Position numbers and translations under genes: made by a program. Below are positions 1 to 10,362 of a stretch of 64,000 nucleotides of DNA, piece after piece; position 1 is the first letter of the stretch, and each line of letters starts with the position of its first letter. The notes under the pieces were generated by a model. The model did no database searches and was not told the DNA's origin. It saw only the letters and a program-made list of their open reading frames with translations. The stretch covers positions 248,001 through 312,000 of the forward strand of contig JBLWGC010000140.1 in assembly GCA_048772705.1 (NCBI GenBank), written 5' to 3'. The stretch is from Leidyana gryllorum EB-2025a (lineage: Eukaryota; Apicomplexa).

Positions 1-1593
1 CACACGCTTGTCGACCCCAAAGACTGCGCGAAAGTCCCGACTGACAGTCGATCCGCCATGCCTGCAGTGTTCGAGTCCTCCCCAAGTAGTTGATTGAAAC
101 TCGCTCTCCCACCCCATGTGCCACCATGTAGGTACAGACAGAATGCGCACAAGACACAAGTACGTGGACCGTCATCCATCTCCCAGCATAAGCAGAATGT
201 ACAACTCACATAGTTCTTCCAGTCTCGGAAGAGTCCAGAGAAGAAACCCAAAGCCGTCTTGGTGAATATTGCCTGAAAGTGTATGTTGATTGGTGAGATT
301 GCAAGTCGCGACTTACCTCGGTATCATCGCGCGCGAAATTCTTGACGAGAAATCTGCCACCCGTTTCGTTGGCGCTATCCTCCCAAATGGGTCTGATGCC
401 TTCTCGGCAGAAAGCTATAACCGAATTTGGGGGAAGAGTGTTCCAGTCGAGCATTCGATGGAACTCAAAGAATTCGGAGACACGGGTGAAAATCCCGATT
501 TTATGCATGCCTCCTTCGTATACTTCTTTATTGATCCCCTTCCGGGCTCCGCCCGATGGGAGTGTATACCAAATCTCAAACCGTTCGTGGAAGATTACGT
601 CGCCATCTTCCTCGGTCATGTGACCCTCGAGGGGTCGCGCAGTCTCCGATATTTGGGACGCGCATTCAGTGTCGCTCGGGGGCTCAGATACAGCATCTAT
701 CGAGGATGTTGTTGTTGGAGGGGGTGGATTGGTGGAGTAGGCGGCGGATTCGGGTTCAGAAGTAGGAGTTTCGGGTTCGGGTTCGGCAGGCCAGCCTCGC
801 ATTCGACCTTCAAAGGTGGCTGGGGAACGGCTACGACTATCATCGGTCGCCTTGGTGTGTTTGTGGAAGGGCGGATCAGCGGGTTCAGGGGGATGTATCG
901 TTGCCGCAGTCGGCGGCTCCGAGGGAAGGCTGATGGTGGGGGCTGATGAATTTTGGGATGTGGGAGTGGAGTCTTCAGGGGCAGAATCGTTTGAGCAGGT
1001 GGAAGGATCCTCTTCGATAATGGAAGACGAGGGAATGGAAGTGGAGGACTCAGTAGAGGAGAGGGGAGCTGCTGCCTCCTTCTGCTGCTGCTGTTGAGCA
1101 GTAGCCAGAGAGGAGGTCTGTCTAGGCCAGTCAAGCAATACCTCGAGGGAGGATATGCCAGCGAATCGTCGTTTTCTCGGGGCGTCCGGGTTGTTAGCAG
1201 GAGTGGCTGGTGGTTTCGACGACGGCGGCGGAGTGGCCATAGAGGCCGCGGCGTGTCCACGAGACGCGCCTCCTCGGTAGGATGAACTTGCGTTCATACG
1301 GCGGTTACCACCCGCTCCGCGTCTACCATGATGTCTTGAGGAAGCTGGAGATTGTCTGTCGTTGGAATATGCGTCCATAGCAGCAGCCGTCGCGCGCATG
1401 GAGCGGCTATAGCTGTCAGTGCTGCAGGGACGGGGTCGGAGAGCCTCGCCGCGAACGGTTTCGGGTTCGACCTGGAACTCGTCATCTGACTGAGAGGAGA
1501 TAAGGAGATAGTTTGCCTCTGTACACTCACCACTTCAATTTCAGACCACAACTTCCCCGTAGTTTTGGATAGAATAGTGTCCGTGGACATCAT
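1..1593 (-). CDS. eIF4E-family cap-binding protein, 4EHP (class II) type, partial at left edge
   Basis: The protein starts MMSTDTILSK at 1593. A short intron follows codon 21 and joins in phase to a long Ser/Pro/Thr-rich disordered region of about 270 residues. The eIF4E fold comes next: FEIWYTLP, YEGGMHKIG, a Phe-rich helix, and GIRPIWEDSANETGGRF, which holds the conserved cap-stacking Trp. At the first cap-stacking site the segment YEGGMHKIGIF carries Tyr, as in metazoan 4EHP, instead of the Trp of canonical eIF4E. After a 44-nt intron (GTAAGT...TTTCAG) the frame continues as AIFTKTALGF...RDWKNY, followed by another GTGAGT at 209. The last exon or exons to the left edge are unresolved. 4EHP proteins bind the mRNA cap weakly and repress translation together with GIGYF proteins; a GYF-domain protein lies at 10363-14129. 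The family is sure, the class II assignment likely. Confidence 0.82.
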
Positions 1594-1867
1594 TTGGAGT
1601 GACTTGGTTGGAACCTCGTTTCAATGGACAGCGAAAAAACCCAAGTAGATTAAAAATCTACTTGACAATGCAAGAGGGACTAGCACGAGACTTGGCGCAG
1701 CAAGAGGGGATTAGAGGCTATTGAGCGTGAGAGCGGTTAATCACGAATGCTTTCCCACTGGGAGTGATGCGATAGTTCGGAGTAAAGTGGCGGGAACCAA
1801 AATTTTGTTTTCTTAACCATCATTCAAGCAAACACGACACAACGATAGCGCTCCACACGTCTCTATC

Positions 1868-4256
1868 CTACGCCCAGAGTGCCAATGTACCGTCTTGATG
1901 CCCTGTCATAATCCAAGGTTGACTTGGATGCCATGCTACAGTTCGAACGCCCGACAAGTTTGACTGTTTTCAGATAGAGTGTCAATTAACCCTTTACATT
2001 TACACTCACCTCTTCGCCTCCCAACCGAATTAACGGTACAATCGTCACTTCTCCCAACACTCCCTCGTCTGTATTGGCATGTAACAGCTGTACATGACCT
2101 TTCGCGGTACCCACGGCTACCAATGGCAGCTTGTTGTGCAGAGACACCGACTCCAAACTCGTTCCGGAAGCCACTCTGAAGATACAAACGAACAGTCAAT
2201 GCGTCTAAACCCCTCTGTCTGCAACTTACTCGACAACTTTATAGGGGAGCGCTCCGAACTCGAAATCGAACCAGCCCAATTTACCGTCCACAGTGGTACG
2301 AACCAAATGCTCACCACTCGGATGGCAGCACATCGGGCCCGCTTCATCAATACCTCTGAACTTCTTCTGTAGGCTTCCCATGTCATCTTTGGTCTCATCC
2401 GCGTGCTTCTGTTGAAGAGAGTACACACGTGTGCTCTTGGTGAAACCCAAACACAGCCAAGGCTCTGTGGGATGGAATCGCACACTGTGCAATCTGTCAC
2501 TGCGCGTAGATCTCCGAAGAGGTGACAGCGAAGTCTTCTTCTTCAGACTATGCAGCAGACACTGATGGGTGATGGCTGAACACTCTGGACTGGCTGTTGC
2601 AATGTAGAGCCCTTTGTGATGAATGTGAAGATCTGCTGCCGGTCCGCCCAGATTGACCACAAATCCATTGACAATCACGCGATTTGAGGTCAATAGATCG
2701 ATGAATTTGACAGTCTCAGTCCAATCTTTCGATTTCAACACCTCATGACCCGTAGTCTCATCTTCACTCAGCTCAGTCGCAATCTCTGCCTCAGAGTCCA
2801 CCTCATCCCAACCCTCAAAAAAGACCTTTGATTTGAACTGTCTCCAAGCCTTGCTGCCGCCAATCGTTTTCGGACGATTGGAGAAGGCCTTCCCATTGCC
2901 ACCCACCAACTCAATCTCTTTTTCGTCAGCCATCATCAAACGAGCAGCCTTTTCGTATGTGGCCATGGACAGGGCAGAGTCGCTGGGATCTTCTTCGTCC
3001 TGGCTGCGATAAATCTGCTGAAGAAGCTGACGCAGTTTTTCGACGCCAGTCTCCGGTCTTCGAATCAGACACACAAAGAGATAGCGAGCCCTGGTGAACG
3101 TGAGAATGGGGAGAGTGGGGTGCCATTGAATGTTGGATATCTTGTAGTGGAAACCACGACTGGAGGATTTGAGGTAAAGCAACGGAATCGAGAACGGCGT
3201 AGTGGCAGTGTCGAAGATGCCGAGAGAACCGTGCAAACAGCCGGCTGCAACCAAAGTGCCGCCTGACGAAAAGGCGCAAGAGCTGACTGCGCTCCCATTC
3301 TCTCTGAGAACGAGACGCCGTCTCTCTGGGAAGGGGCGAAGCGAATCCAGGTTGCGCAGTTCTGGCAACAACTCTGCAGAGGTTTCGAACCACTCTTTCC
3401 TCGCCACGCGAGGGCACAGATACAGATCCAAACAACGCTCGAACCGGTCCCGCAAAGCCCTCTCGTAGCCCGGGACGTGACGGAGGCTGGCGAAACTTTG
3501 GGGAACAAAGTCCAACTGGCGATCGTCGGGATGCTGAGTCTCCCACTTCTCTTCTTCAGCCTTTGTCCAAAGATATTCTGACGGAGGATTATACGAGGCA
3601 GCGTGGCCAGGAGGCATCTGTTTGGGCGCCGGGAGTGTGGGAAGACGGTGATCGGCTTCTCCATCGGCGTCGTCCCAGAGATCATAGACGATGGTCTGCT
3701 TTTTGGTCGGAGGCTTGTAGAGTCTGCCGGTCCGAATCAACTTGAGGAAGTGCAGAATCTTCTTCTCTTCGTGTTTGGAAGGCAAGAAACTCGCTTTTTT
3801 CAATGGTTTGTCAACCAATGGCATTTTGCCTTCATTGAATTCGTACTCCACCTGGAAGTCGTCATCATTCAATGGCGAGACGCCCAAACGACCCTCGCGG
3901 ATTCGCTTAATAATCTCCAGATCAGAAGCCGATAGAACGGTGCTGGTCTGATTTTTCACATCAACTATCGTTCGCCAAGCGTCAGGATTATCAGCCGCCT
4001 CAATCAGTCTGTCCAGTTCGCTTTCTGTGAGCTTGAATTTCTGAGCTATCTTCTCTCCACTTATATCATAACCAATGTGATCGTGGTCCTTATACCACTC
4101 CAATGGAACGTTCCCAATTCGGTTCACTTCAGCCTCCTCATCGCTTTCCAGCAAATCCTCCCCTTCGAATCTGTTCAGAACCAACTTCTTTGACACCACT
4201 TTGTCCTCCACAGCCTTCGATTCCCCTCTCAATAGCTTCCGGCTAGGGGCCACCAT
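1868..4256 (-). CDS. BOP1: Ribosome biogenesis protein BOP1/ERB1
   Basis: BOP1 works in the PES1-BOP1-WDR12 (PeBoW) complex in the nucleolus for 27S/32S pre-rRNA processing and 60S assembly. The N-terminal BOP1NT domain is plain: NVPLEWYKDHDHIGYD, then DAWRTIVDVKNQT, then the Pro/Lys stretch PLVDKPLKKASFLPSKHE and ILHFLKLIRTGRL. A WD40 C-terminal half follows. Two small introns (about 54 and 46 nt) interrupt the end. Joining across them gives PLVAVGTAKGHVQLLH and a last blade, SGVRTVAWHPSQPW...GTLALWA, ending at TAG 1868. The first in-frame Met is at 4418, but the residues before MVAPSRKLLRG (4256) do not look like BOP1, so I prefer 4256. It is divergent from the BET protein at 4518. Confidence 0.95.
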
Positions 4257-4517
4257 CCTTTTTTCAAACGTTTTTTTGCACAATATGGAACTGGGTGTCC
4301 TGCACTCAGAGGCCTGCAGAAGGGGGGAACTCAAACTCAGTGTCGAAGAGGCCACAAAGCTCAATGAAGTGAGATCTGCCTGTGTAACTTCACCACATAT
4401 ATAACTTGTTGATCTCAAAAGTGGCTAGCTAACTCCTCTCCAAATGCCGCATGGAGGTTCGCACGTGTACCTGAACTACATAGAAAGGGCATACACCTGC
4501 CCCCTCCTACTCTCACT

Positions 4518-5993
4518 ATGAGACCTGGAGTTGGTAAAGGCAGAAGAGCTCTCAACCCTGATGGGACCGCAGGCACCGCAGGCGGCGCCAAGGGCAAATC
4601 GAAGGTAGGTGCCACAAGCGCCCCCAGCTGTGCTGTACACACACGTGTGTGTGAGACGTCTCCATCTATACCGACTTCCCTCCTCCGCGATTATTGCCGC
4701 CTTGGCACTAAATGTGCCCTAGGCCAATTTCTTCCCTCGTTTCATGCCTTGTGCCACTCCCCCCAGTCCCTTCTGGGAGCCTTTCTTCACCCCAATTTGC
4801 TACAGATGACAGAGTGGGGAATGACTTTCCATCGACTACTTCTGCAACTGATGCAGCAAGAGGCGACCCGCCCTTTCGTCGACCATTTGCCCCATAAAAG
4901 CGAAGCCATGGCGACTGGGAGTGCAGGCGGCAGTACAGTGGGGGGTGGACCGGCGAGTGGTGGGCGGACTCGGAGAACCGGAGAGCCTCACTTGACTCGA
5001 AATTCGACTGGAGCGCAGCAGCAACGTGAAATGCATACTCAAATTCAGCCGTGTCTCGACTTGACGAATATGAGCCTTAAGGCGATTGTGAACAAGTTGG
5101 AGAACGGCCTATATATGAACGCCCTTGAGGTTTTCAACGAGTTGTTTAATTACTTTCTGGCTGGCTACCGTCATTACCCGCCGGCTTCAGCTCCGTGGGT
5201 TCGATTACATCAGACAGCACTGAATTTCCTGAGTCTTGTTGCTGCCTCTCCCCTGAAGGATGACTTTAACGGGCCGCCATCGGTTGTGCAGGCTGAAGAG
5301 CCGCCCCCGAAACCAGTTTCGTCGGGACCTAAGAGCGTGAAACCCGCTACCAGAGTGAAGAGGAAGCGAGAGAAGCCGGCTGGAGGCATCAAGCGGCCTC
5401 GAGACCCTGCACGTGTGAGCAAGAAGAAACAGCCTCAAGTGGACGCGGATGGCCAACTGCCAGTGAAGAATCGGGAGAGACGATCGTTCCAGCGGCTTGT
5501 GCAGGCGCTTCCAGTAGAGTTACATCGGGAATTGTACGCTACGTTCCAAGATAAAGGCATCTGGCGAGAGCCCCAACCCAGCCATGTGGAGCTTGATGAG
5601 GAAGCCACATCTGCCGCGGTCTTCCGGGAAATGATGGCATGGTGTGCTGCCAGGGCGTCACGGAAGCGGCCGCGTCGGGACCCACAAAGTGTGTTCCAAA
5701 CTTCAGGAGGCACCGAGGATGCGACAGCGAAACGTATGAGAGCCTCAGCAGATGGGGGGCAGGGTGCAGAGGGTGGGGGTGGGCCTACGACGCCTTCTCA
5801 GCAACAAAGCTCAACTCAGAATATTGAGGAAGGCGAACACCCTTCAGGAGGCAGTAGCTTCCAAGATGCAATGCTTAATTGGGCTGATAGTTCTGAAGAT
5901 GAAACCTCTTCCAGCGAGTCAAGTGGGTCATATTCCAGCAGTGAAGGGGAAGAGGAGGGCGACGATGAAGGGGATCAGTCATCACAGCTGTAG
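4518..5993 (+). CDS. BET-type protein: divergent bromodomain plus extra-terminal (ET/NET) domain
   Basis: Exon 1 (29 codons) is spliced over an intron at 4605-4805 (201 nt, in frame) to MTEWGMTFHRLLLQLMQ, the bromodomain Z helix. Then come LTNMSLKAIVNKLENGLYMNALEVF and LFNYFLAGYRHYPP, the A, B and C helices. The usual acetyl-lysine Asn (YN before PP) appears to be replaced, because the sequence reads RHYPP. A Lys/Arg-rich linker leads to an ET domain (SFQRLVQALPVELHRELY...VELDEEATSAAVFREMMAWC). The tail is Ser/Glu/Asp-rich (DSSEDETSSSESS). BET proteins read acetylated histones and recruit the transcription machinery in the nucleus. The bromodomain-then-ET order supports BET membership. Whether it still binds acetyl-lysine is doubtful. 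Confidence 0.8.
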   Translation: MRPGVGKGRRALNPDGTAGTAGGAKGKSKVGATSAPSCAVHTRVCETSPSIPTSLLRDYCRLGTKCALGQFLPSFHALCHSPQSLLGAFLHPNLLQMTEWGMTFHRLLLQLMQQEATRPFVDHLPHKSEAMATGSAGGSTVGGGPASGGRTRRTGEPHLTRNSTGAQQQREMHTQIQPCLDLTNMSLKAIVNKLENGLYMNALEVFNELFNYFLAGYRHYPPASAPWVRLHQTALNFLSLVAASPLKDDFNGPPSVVQAEEPPPKPVSSGPKSVKPATRVKRKREKPAGGIKRPRDPARVSKKKQPQVDADGQLPVKNRERRSFQRLVQALPVELHRELYATFQDKGIWREPQPSHVELDEEATSAAVFREMMAWCAARASRKRPRRDPQSVFQTSGGTEDATAKRMRASADGGQGAEGGGGPTTPSQQQSSTQNIEEGEHPSGGSSFQDAMLNWADSSEDETSSSESSGSYSSSEGEEEGDDEGDQSSQL

Positions 5994-6667
5994 TTATATG
6001 TGTGTGTTGTGAGAAAGAATGTCGTCTCCCATTGCGCCCTTGATGTAAGTTGGGAGTATGGATCGGACCCCACCGCGCAAAAACGCGCCATCACAGACTT
6101 TCCAGGACGACCCACAACATCCGATCCGGTCCGTAAATCTGACCCGGAAACTCCAAAGCACATCATGTAGGCGGTCGATTCTGCGCGCACCGAGTGATCA
6201 TCAGCCGAAGAACACACGTCGCTCTGTTTCATTCAGTTGCATCAAGGAAGTGCGCTACGTCGACAACTCCCAGCACGTGTAAGTCTATCGAATCAATCTC
6301 CGTATACATGACTCCCTCACTCGTTCTCCAATGCTTCTGTGGTGCCAATGTCAACGTGTTGCTGTGTTGTCACTGTCACTGTCAATGTCACTGTCAATGT
6401 CGATGCAAATGCTGAGTGTGCTCGTGAGAGGAAGTCTGCTGCTACCGAAGTGTCCCGCCGCGCTAGCTGGAGCTCACGTCTCCGTCTCCGCCTCCGCCTC
6501 GCAGCCTGTGGCATCTTTGGCGTGAGTTAGCGTGGACGCTATCGAAGAGCGCTTTCTGTGGGTTTGAGGACCAGTGGTCATTGATTGGGTCACCCCCGCC
6601 CGTACTTGTCTGCTATATGTTTGTTGATGCTTTGCTTAGCCAAGCCCCGCCCGAGGAGACCCATAGA
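5994..6667 (+). other. Intergenic region without a supported gene
   Basis: This lies between the BET gene stop and the first likely Met of the KNL1-like gene. It holds a short degenerate TGTCACTGTCAATG repeat (about 6365-6412) and a CTCCGTCTCCGCCTCCGC tract (about 6478-6498). The short ORFs on both strands have no family signature. It probably contains the 3' UTR and promoter sequence of the two co-directional neighbours. Confidence 0.5.
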
Positions 6668-9600
6668 ATGAAGTTGACACCCATCTCGGAGTCTGCCTCG
6701 CCATCGATGTTGATAGCTGCCTCAATGGGGACGCTTGGGGATGTGGAGGGCAGAGATAACAACGAGGGAGAGGTTTCTCTGTCTGCCAGCAAGCGGAAAC
6801 GAGGATCCTTATCAGTGTTACCTCACGATCTCACTGTCGCACCTCTCCCACACTTTGGCTCTGAGGTGAACACAAGTCGGTTGGTGACGTCCGGATCTGC
6901 TGCCTTTCCAGGACGAAGCTGGCGTTGGTACCTATAGCGGCGTGGGTAGCCAAATTGACATGGGTACAGGTGTTGGAGGGAGCACCCCTCTTTTCCCCGA
7001 CGCCTCCTCTTTGTTTGCAGAGGGTCTGAAAGGGTCTCGATCGCCAGTGCCTAAACTGGGGAGGCCTGGAGGGTTATCTCCGTCGCCCGCTCGGCCCAAT
7101 ATCAATCGTCCGAAACGTTCCGTCATGTCAATAGCCGGGGGGCCTCCCGCCCCCCTTCACACTCGTTTCCGATCCTCCCTTCTGCAGGTTAATGGCGAGC
7201 TTGCCTTCGACCCCGACCTCGATGATGAGGAAAGCAGCAACTCGCAGTCTCGGGAGGAGCAGATCTCCCCGGATTACATGGGGAGACCGCCGAATCCCAG
7301 ACCCCCATCTAATAACACTCACTCCCGTCCTCAACCCCTAATGCCGCCGACGCTCACTCAAGCCTCCCCACCAACTGCCAACTCCATAGTTAGCATGTCG
7401 GTGAGCGATTTTCTACCGCCAGGCAGAGGCGGGAGCTCCGACGACGAACAAGACTCTTTCCCACTATCGTCCGCACCACCTCCTGCCCCCACACCTCCTA
7501 TACACCGGCGCCGGAAACGCAGCCAGACGTGGGCTTCCAAGAGTCCCGCTCCCCACCCTGCGAGCGCTGAAGGCCAGAAACGTCGTCAACGCACCGATGG
7601 GGGAGGCACTGGCGAGTCGTCTGCCGACATCGAAATGGAATCCACCCCAAAGAATGCGACAAAATCCCGGGATCACGACAAACCGAGCCACCATCGCTTA
7701 TCGGAAACCCCAAAGAACGGTTCAGACGAGGCCGTGGCGTTCCGCGGACTGGAGAGCCCTGACTTCACGAAACCCATCCCCCCCATACCAGCTCGGTCTC
7801 CTCGAAAGACGCTTGGGGAGAATCTAGCGGATGCTGGCACCGCCGCGGGGGGCTGCGCCGATATGCACCCTCGCTCGAATGAAGGAGAACGGCCCGATAT
7901 GAAGCCAACGAGCAAAGTGGAGGGACGAAATCATGAACAATGTCGACGAGATCTTCCTTCAGATCAGGATTCTCCAGAGGTGGAGCTCAACAGTAATCCG
8001 TCTCCCCCAACCCTAATGGCCCCAGAACAAGAGAATGAACCGCCTCCTCCGCCCCAGCAACGACGGCCCAAACCCCCCAAAGCCGAGAATGTATTGGGCG
8101 TCAGGCCGAGCACCAGAGCGCCTGTGAAAATACGCGCAAAAGACTTTATCCTCACACCCAAACAAGCGGAAAAACAGAGGTCGCCGCCTGAACCTTTCGT
8201 TCCCAGCTCAGCCTTACGGCGACCCCCAGATGACAATCGTGCCGGTCTATTCGAGCTCCTCGGACTCGGAGCTGTGCTGCACGACTGCAAACGGGCCTGC
8301 AATGAGTTAGCCGAGATGTCTGCACAGGAAACAAACGCAACCCAACCTTGGACTGTCAGCCTTCGGTCGCTCCTGGATCCGGATACCAAAATGCTTCAAG
8401 AGTTCGCAACCCAACTCGGGTACAATATGGCCTGTGAGATTGTCGAAGAACGTGCCATGGGATTCTTGGAGACCTACCTCGCCCAGGTCGCCTCAAAAAA
8501 CTATGTTGAGCTCATGATTCAGCTCAAAGGTATACTCGCTCAAGCAACACTGCGCTCACGACTGGAAATGGATAATGCGCTGGATCAAGTCCGTGAAGCA
8601 TTCCGAATCAAAGCCGATATTGCAGAAGCGCACTGTGCAGCTATGTGGCAGAAAGTATTCGCCAGACAAATCACTGTCAGCACAATCACCTTAACCCACT
8701 CCTTCATCAGAGTAAGTCAATATTCTGCCATCTCTCAACCACAATACATTTATCACTCAAAAGGAAATCAAAGACAAACTCGGACGGGACACCATAATGC
8801 TAGAGGCCAAACGGGTAGAACTCGACCAACTCAAAGAAGCACTATCGAAAGTAAGTCCTCTCTCAGCCAAAATCCATCCAGTCTTCTCAACGCAGTCGTT
8901 GAAACAACGACGATCAAAAGAACAGCTGCTTGAACTCTGGCAACGTTCACTAAATGTGTACGAGGCTCAGCGACTTGAAGCGGAGCGTAGATTGACCTTC
9001 GCACAATCCAAAGCGGAGGAGCTTGTCGAGGAACGCTCGAAGATCCACCAACAGCTCCAGTTCACTCGCCAGCAAGTCAGTGAAGGACGCCGCCGGTTGG
9101 AATTTCTCAAGGTATTGATTTCTACACATCACTTTCAGAATCAATTGATCAATTTTCGCAGACAACTCTGGAACGTCTTGCTCGATCCAAATTGGCTGCA
9201 GACGTTGGTCAAAATTGGCGAGCCTCCTCCCTATTGGGATCAAAAGCCGATCAGATCGTTATGGCCATAGACACCCATCCCATACTGGGACGAATCAATC
9301 CGTTTGCATTTGTTTGTCATCAATTGACCGGCGGAGGGGCTGCCAATGTGGAGAAAGATAAAGAAGTCGGCTACTTACGCAGCCAGATCGTTGTAGAAGC
9401 GATCAAAGCGGCTAAAGACGACAATATATACACCCTTGTGAGTGTGTGCGAACACGGAGACATGATGTTGCACCGCAGTGTCTGCCTAGTTGGAAACTTA
9501 CCTTTGGAGCCATTGGAGGTCGAGTGGCCTTGACAAATGTACAAATCCGATCCATGGCATGTAATTACGCCCCCGCTCCGTCCATAAGCTTGGGGACTCC

Positions 9601-10317
9601 CGAAATGGTGGAGGTGGAGAGCCTCCGTCGTTTACTCAGTGTTTTTGGCTCCCTTGCTCAATGGACGGTAGGGCGCTACTTGGGTAAGTTGGACTGACAA
9701 TGTGATCTGAGGAGGGTCTGCTGTTCACATCTTTTGAGACTGTATTTTCACAGAGGCTGGTGGGCAACCAGGCACGACCCTGGCGGCATTTGCTTGGCTT
9801 TGTCTCGGTAATGTGAGAAGGATTGTGGAGGAGGTGCAAAATCTGCGGCGCGAGTTTCTCATATTTAGAAGCGAGTACTTAAGGTTCAGCCCTCCAACTG
9901 CGGGCGAGAGCTCAAAGGATGCTTGTTTTTCTGGTGAGTGGGGTGCGAGTGCGGCTGCTGTGTTTGTTGATATCGGACGCAGTGCATATCTATGCAGAAG
10001 GAAGTGAAGTGCAGTTGATAGTCCGTTTTCTTTTGGACAATGCAGCCAATGGATCGAAGTCATTAACACATACAACCACGCAGGTGAGTTGAGCTTCACA
10101 CGTCCGAGGACGAAGTGTTCCGCAGGTTGATGTACAGCGAGCGCTGAAGCACGGGTCATTAGCAGCCAGTGCCACCTTCATGGAGTTCCACGAGTTCGCG
10201 CCCGGTTTGCCACTCATTGGGCGGTCCAGCGTAGCTGAGCTGCAGCCCTATCGTAGACGAGTGAAGAGTTTGAGTGAACTAGCACGCCTGATGTTGAGCA
10301 AGGTGGTGGCTCCCTAA
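6668..10317 (+). CDS. KNL1/Spc105/Spc7-like kinetochore scaffold protein (divergent)
   Basis: The model starts MKLTPISESASPS (an alternative Met lies at 6617). An intron ending CTTTCCAG at 6911 leads into about 560 disordered Pro/Ser-rich residues. A helical module LFELLGLGAVLHDCKRACNE follows, then a long coiled coil (ALDQVREAFRIKADI..., LEAKRVELDQLKEAL, QRSLNVYEAQRLEAERRL). The C-terminus reads SWKLTFGAIGGRVALTN, SLRRLLSVFGSL, VRRIVEEVQNLRREF, VQLIVRFLLDN and PLIGRSSVAELQPYRRRV. Introns begin near 8713, 8850, 9110, 9436, 9683, 9934 and 10084, all with GT-AG ends and compatible phases. A disordered N-terminus, coiled coil and tandem RWD-like C-terminus are the KNL1/Spc105 architecture: KNL1 links microtubules, the Mis12 and Ndc80 complexes and checkpoint signalling. 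No clear MELT or RVSF motifs were found. Only 45 bp separate it from the next gene. Family assignment is by architecture and moderate. Confidence 0.55.
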
Positions 10318-10362
10318 CACACAATGAGAAATTAGTTTAAAACTGTTTTTGGGAGCTATAGT

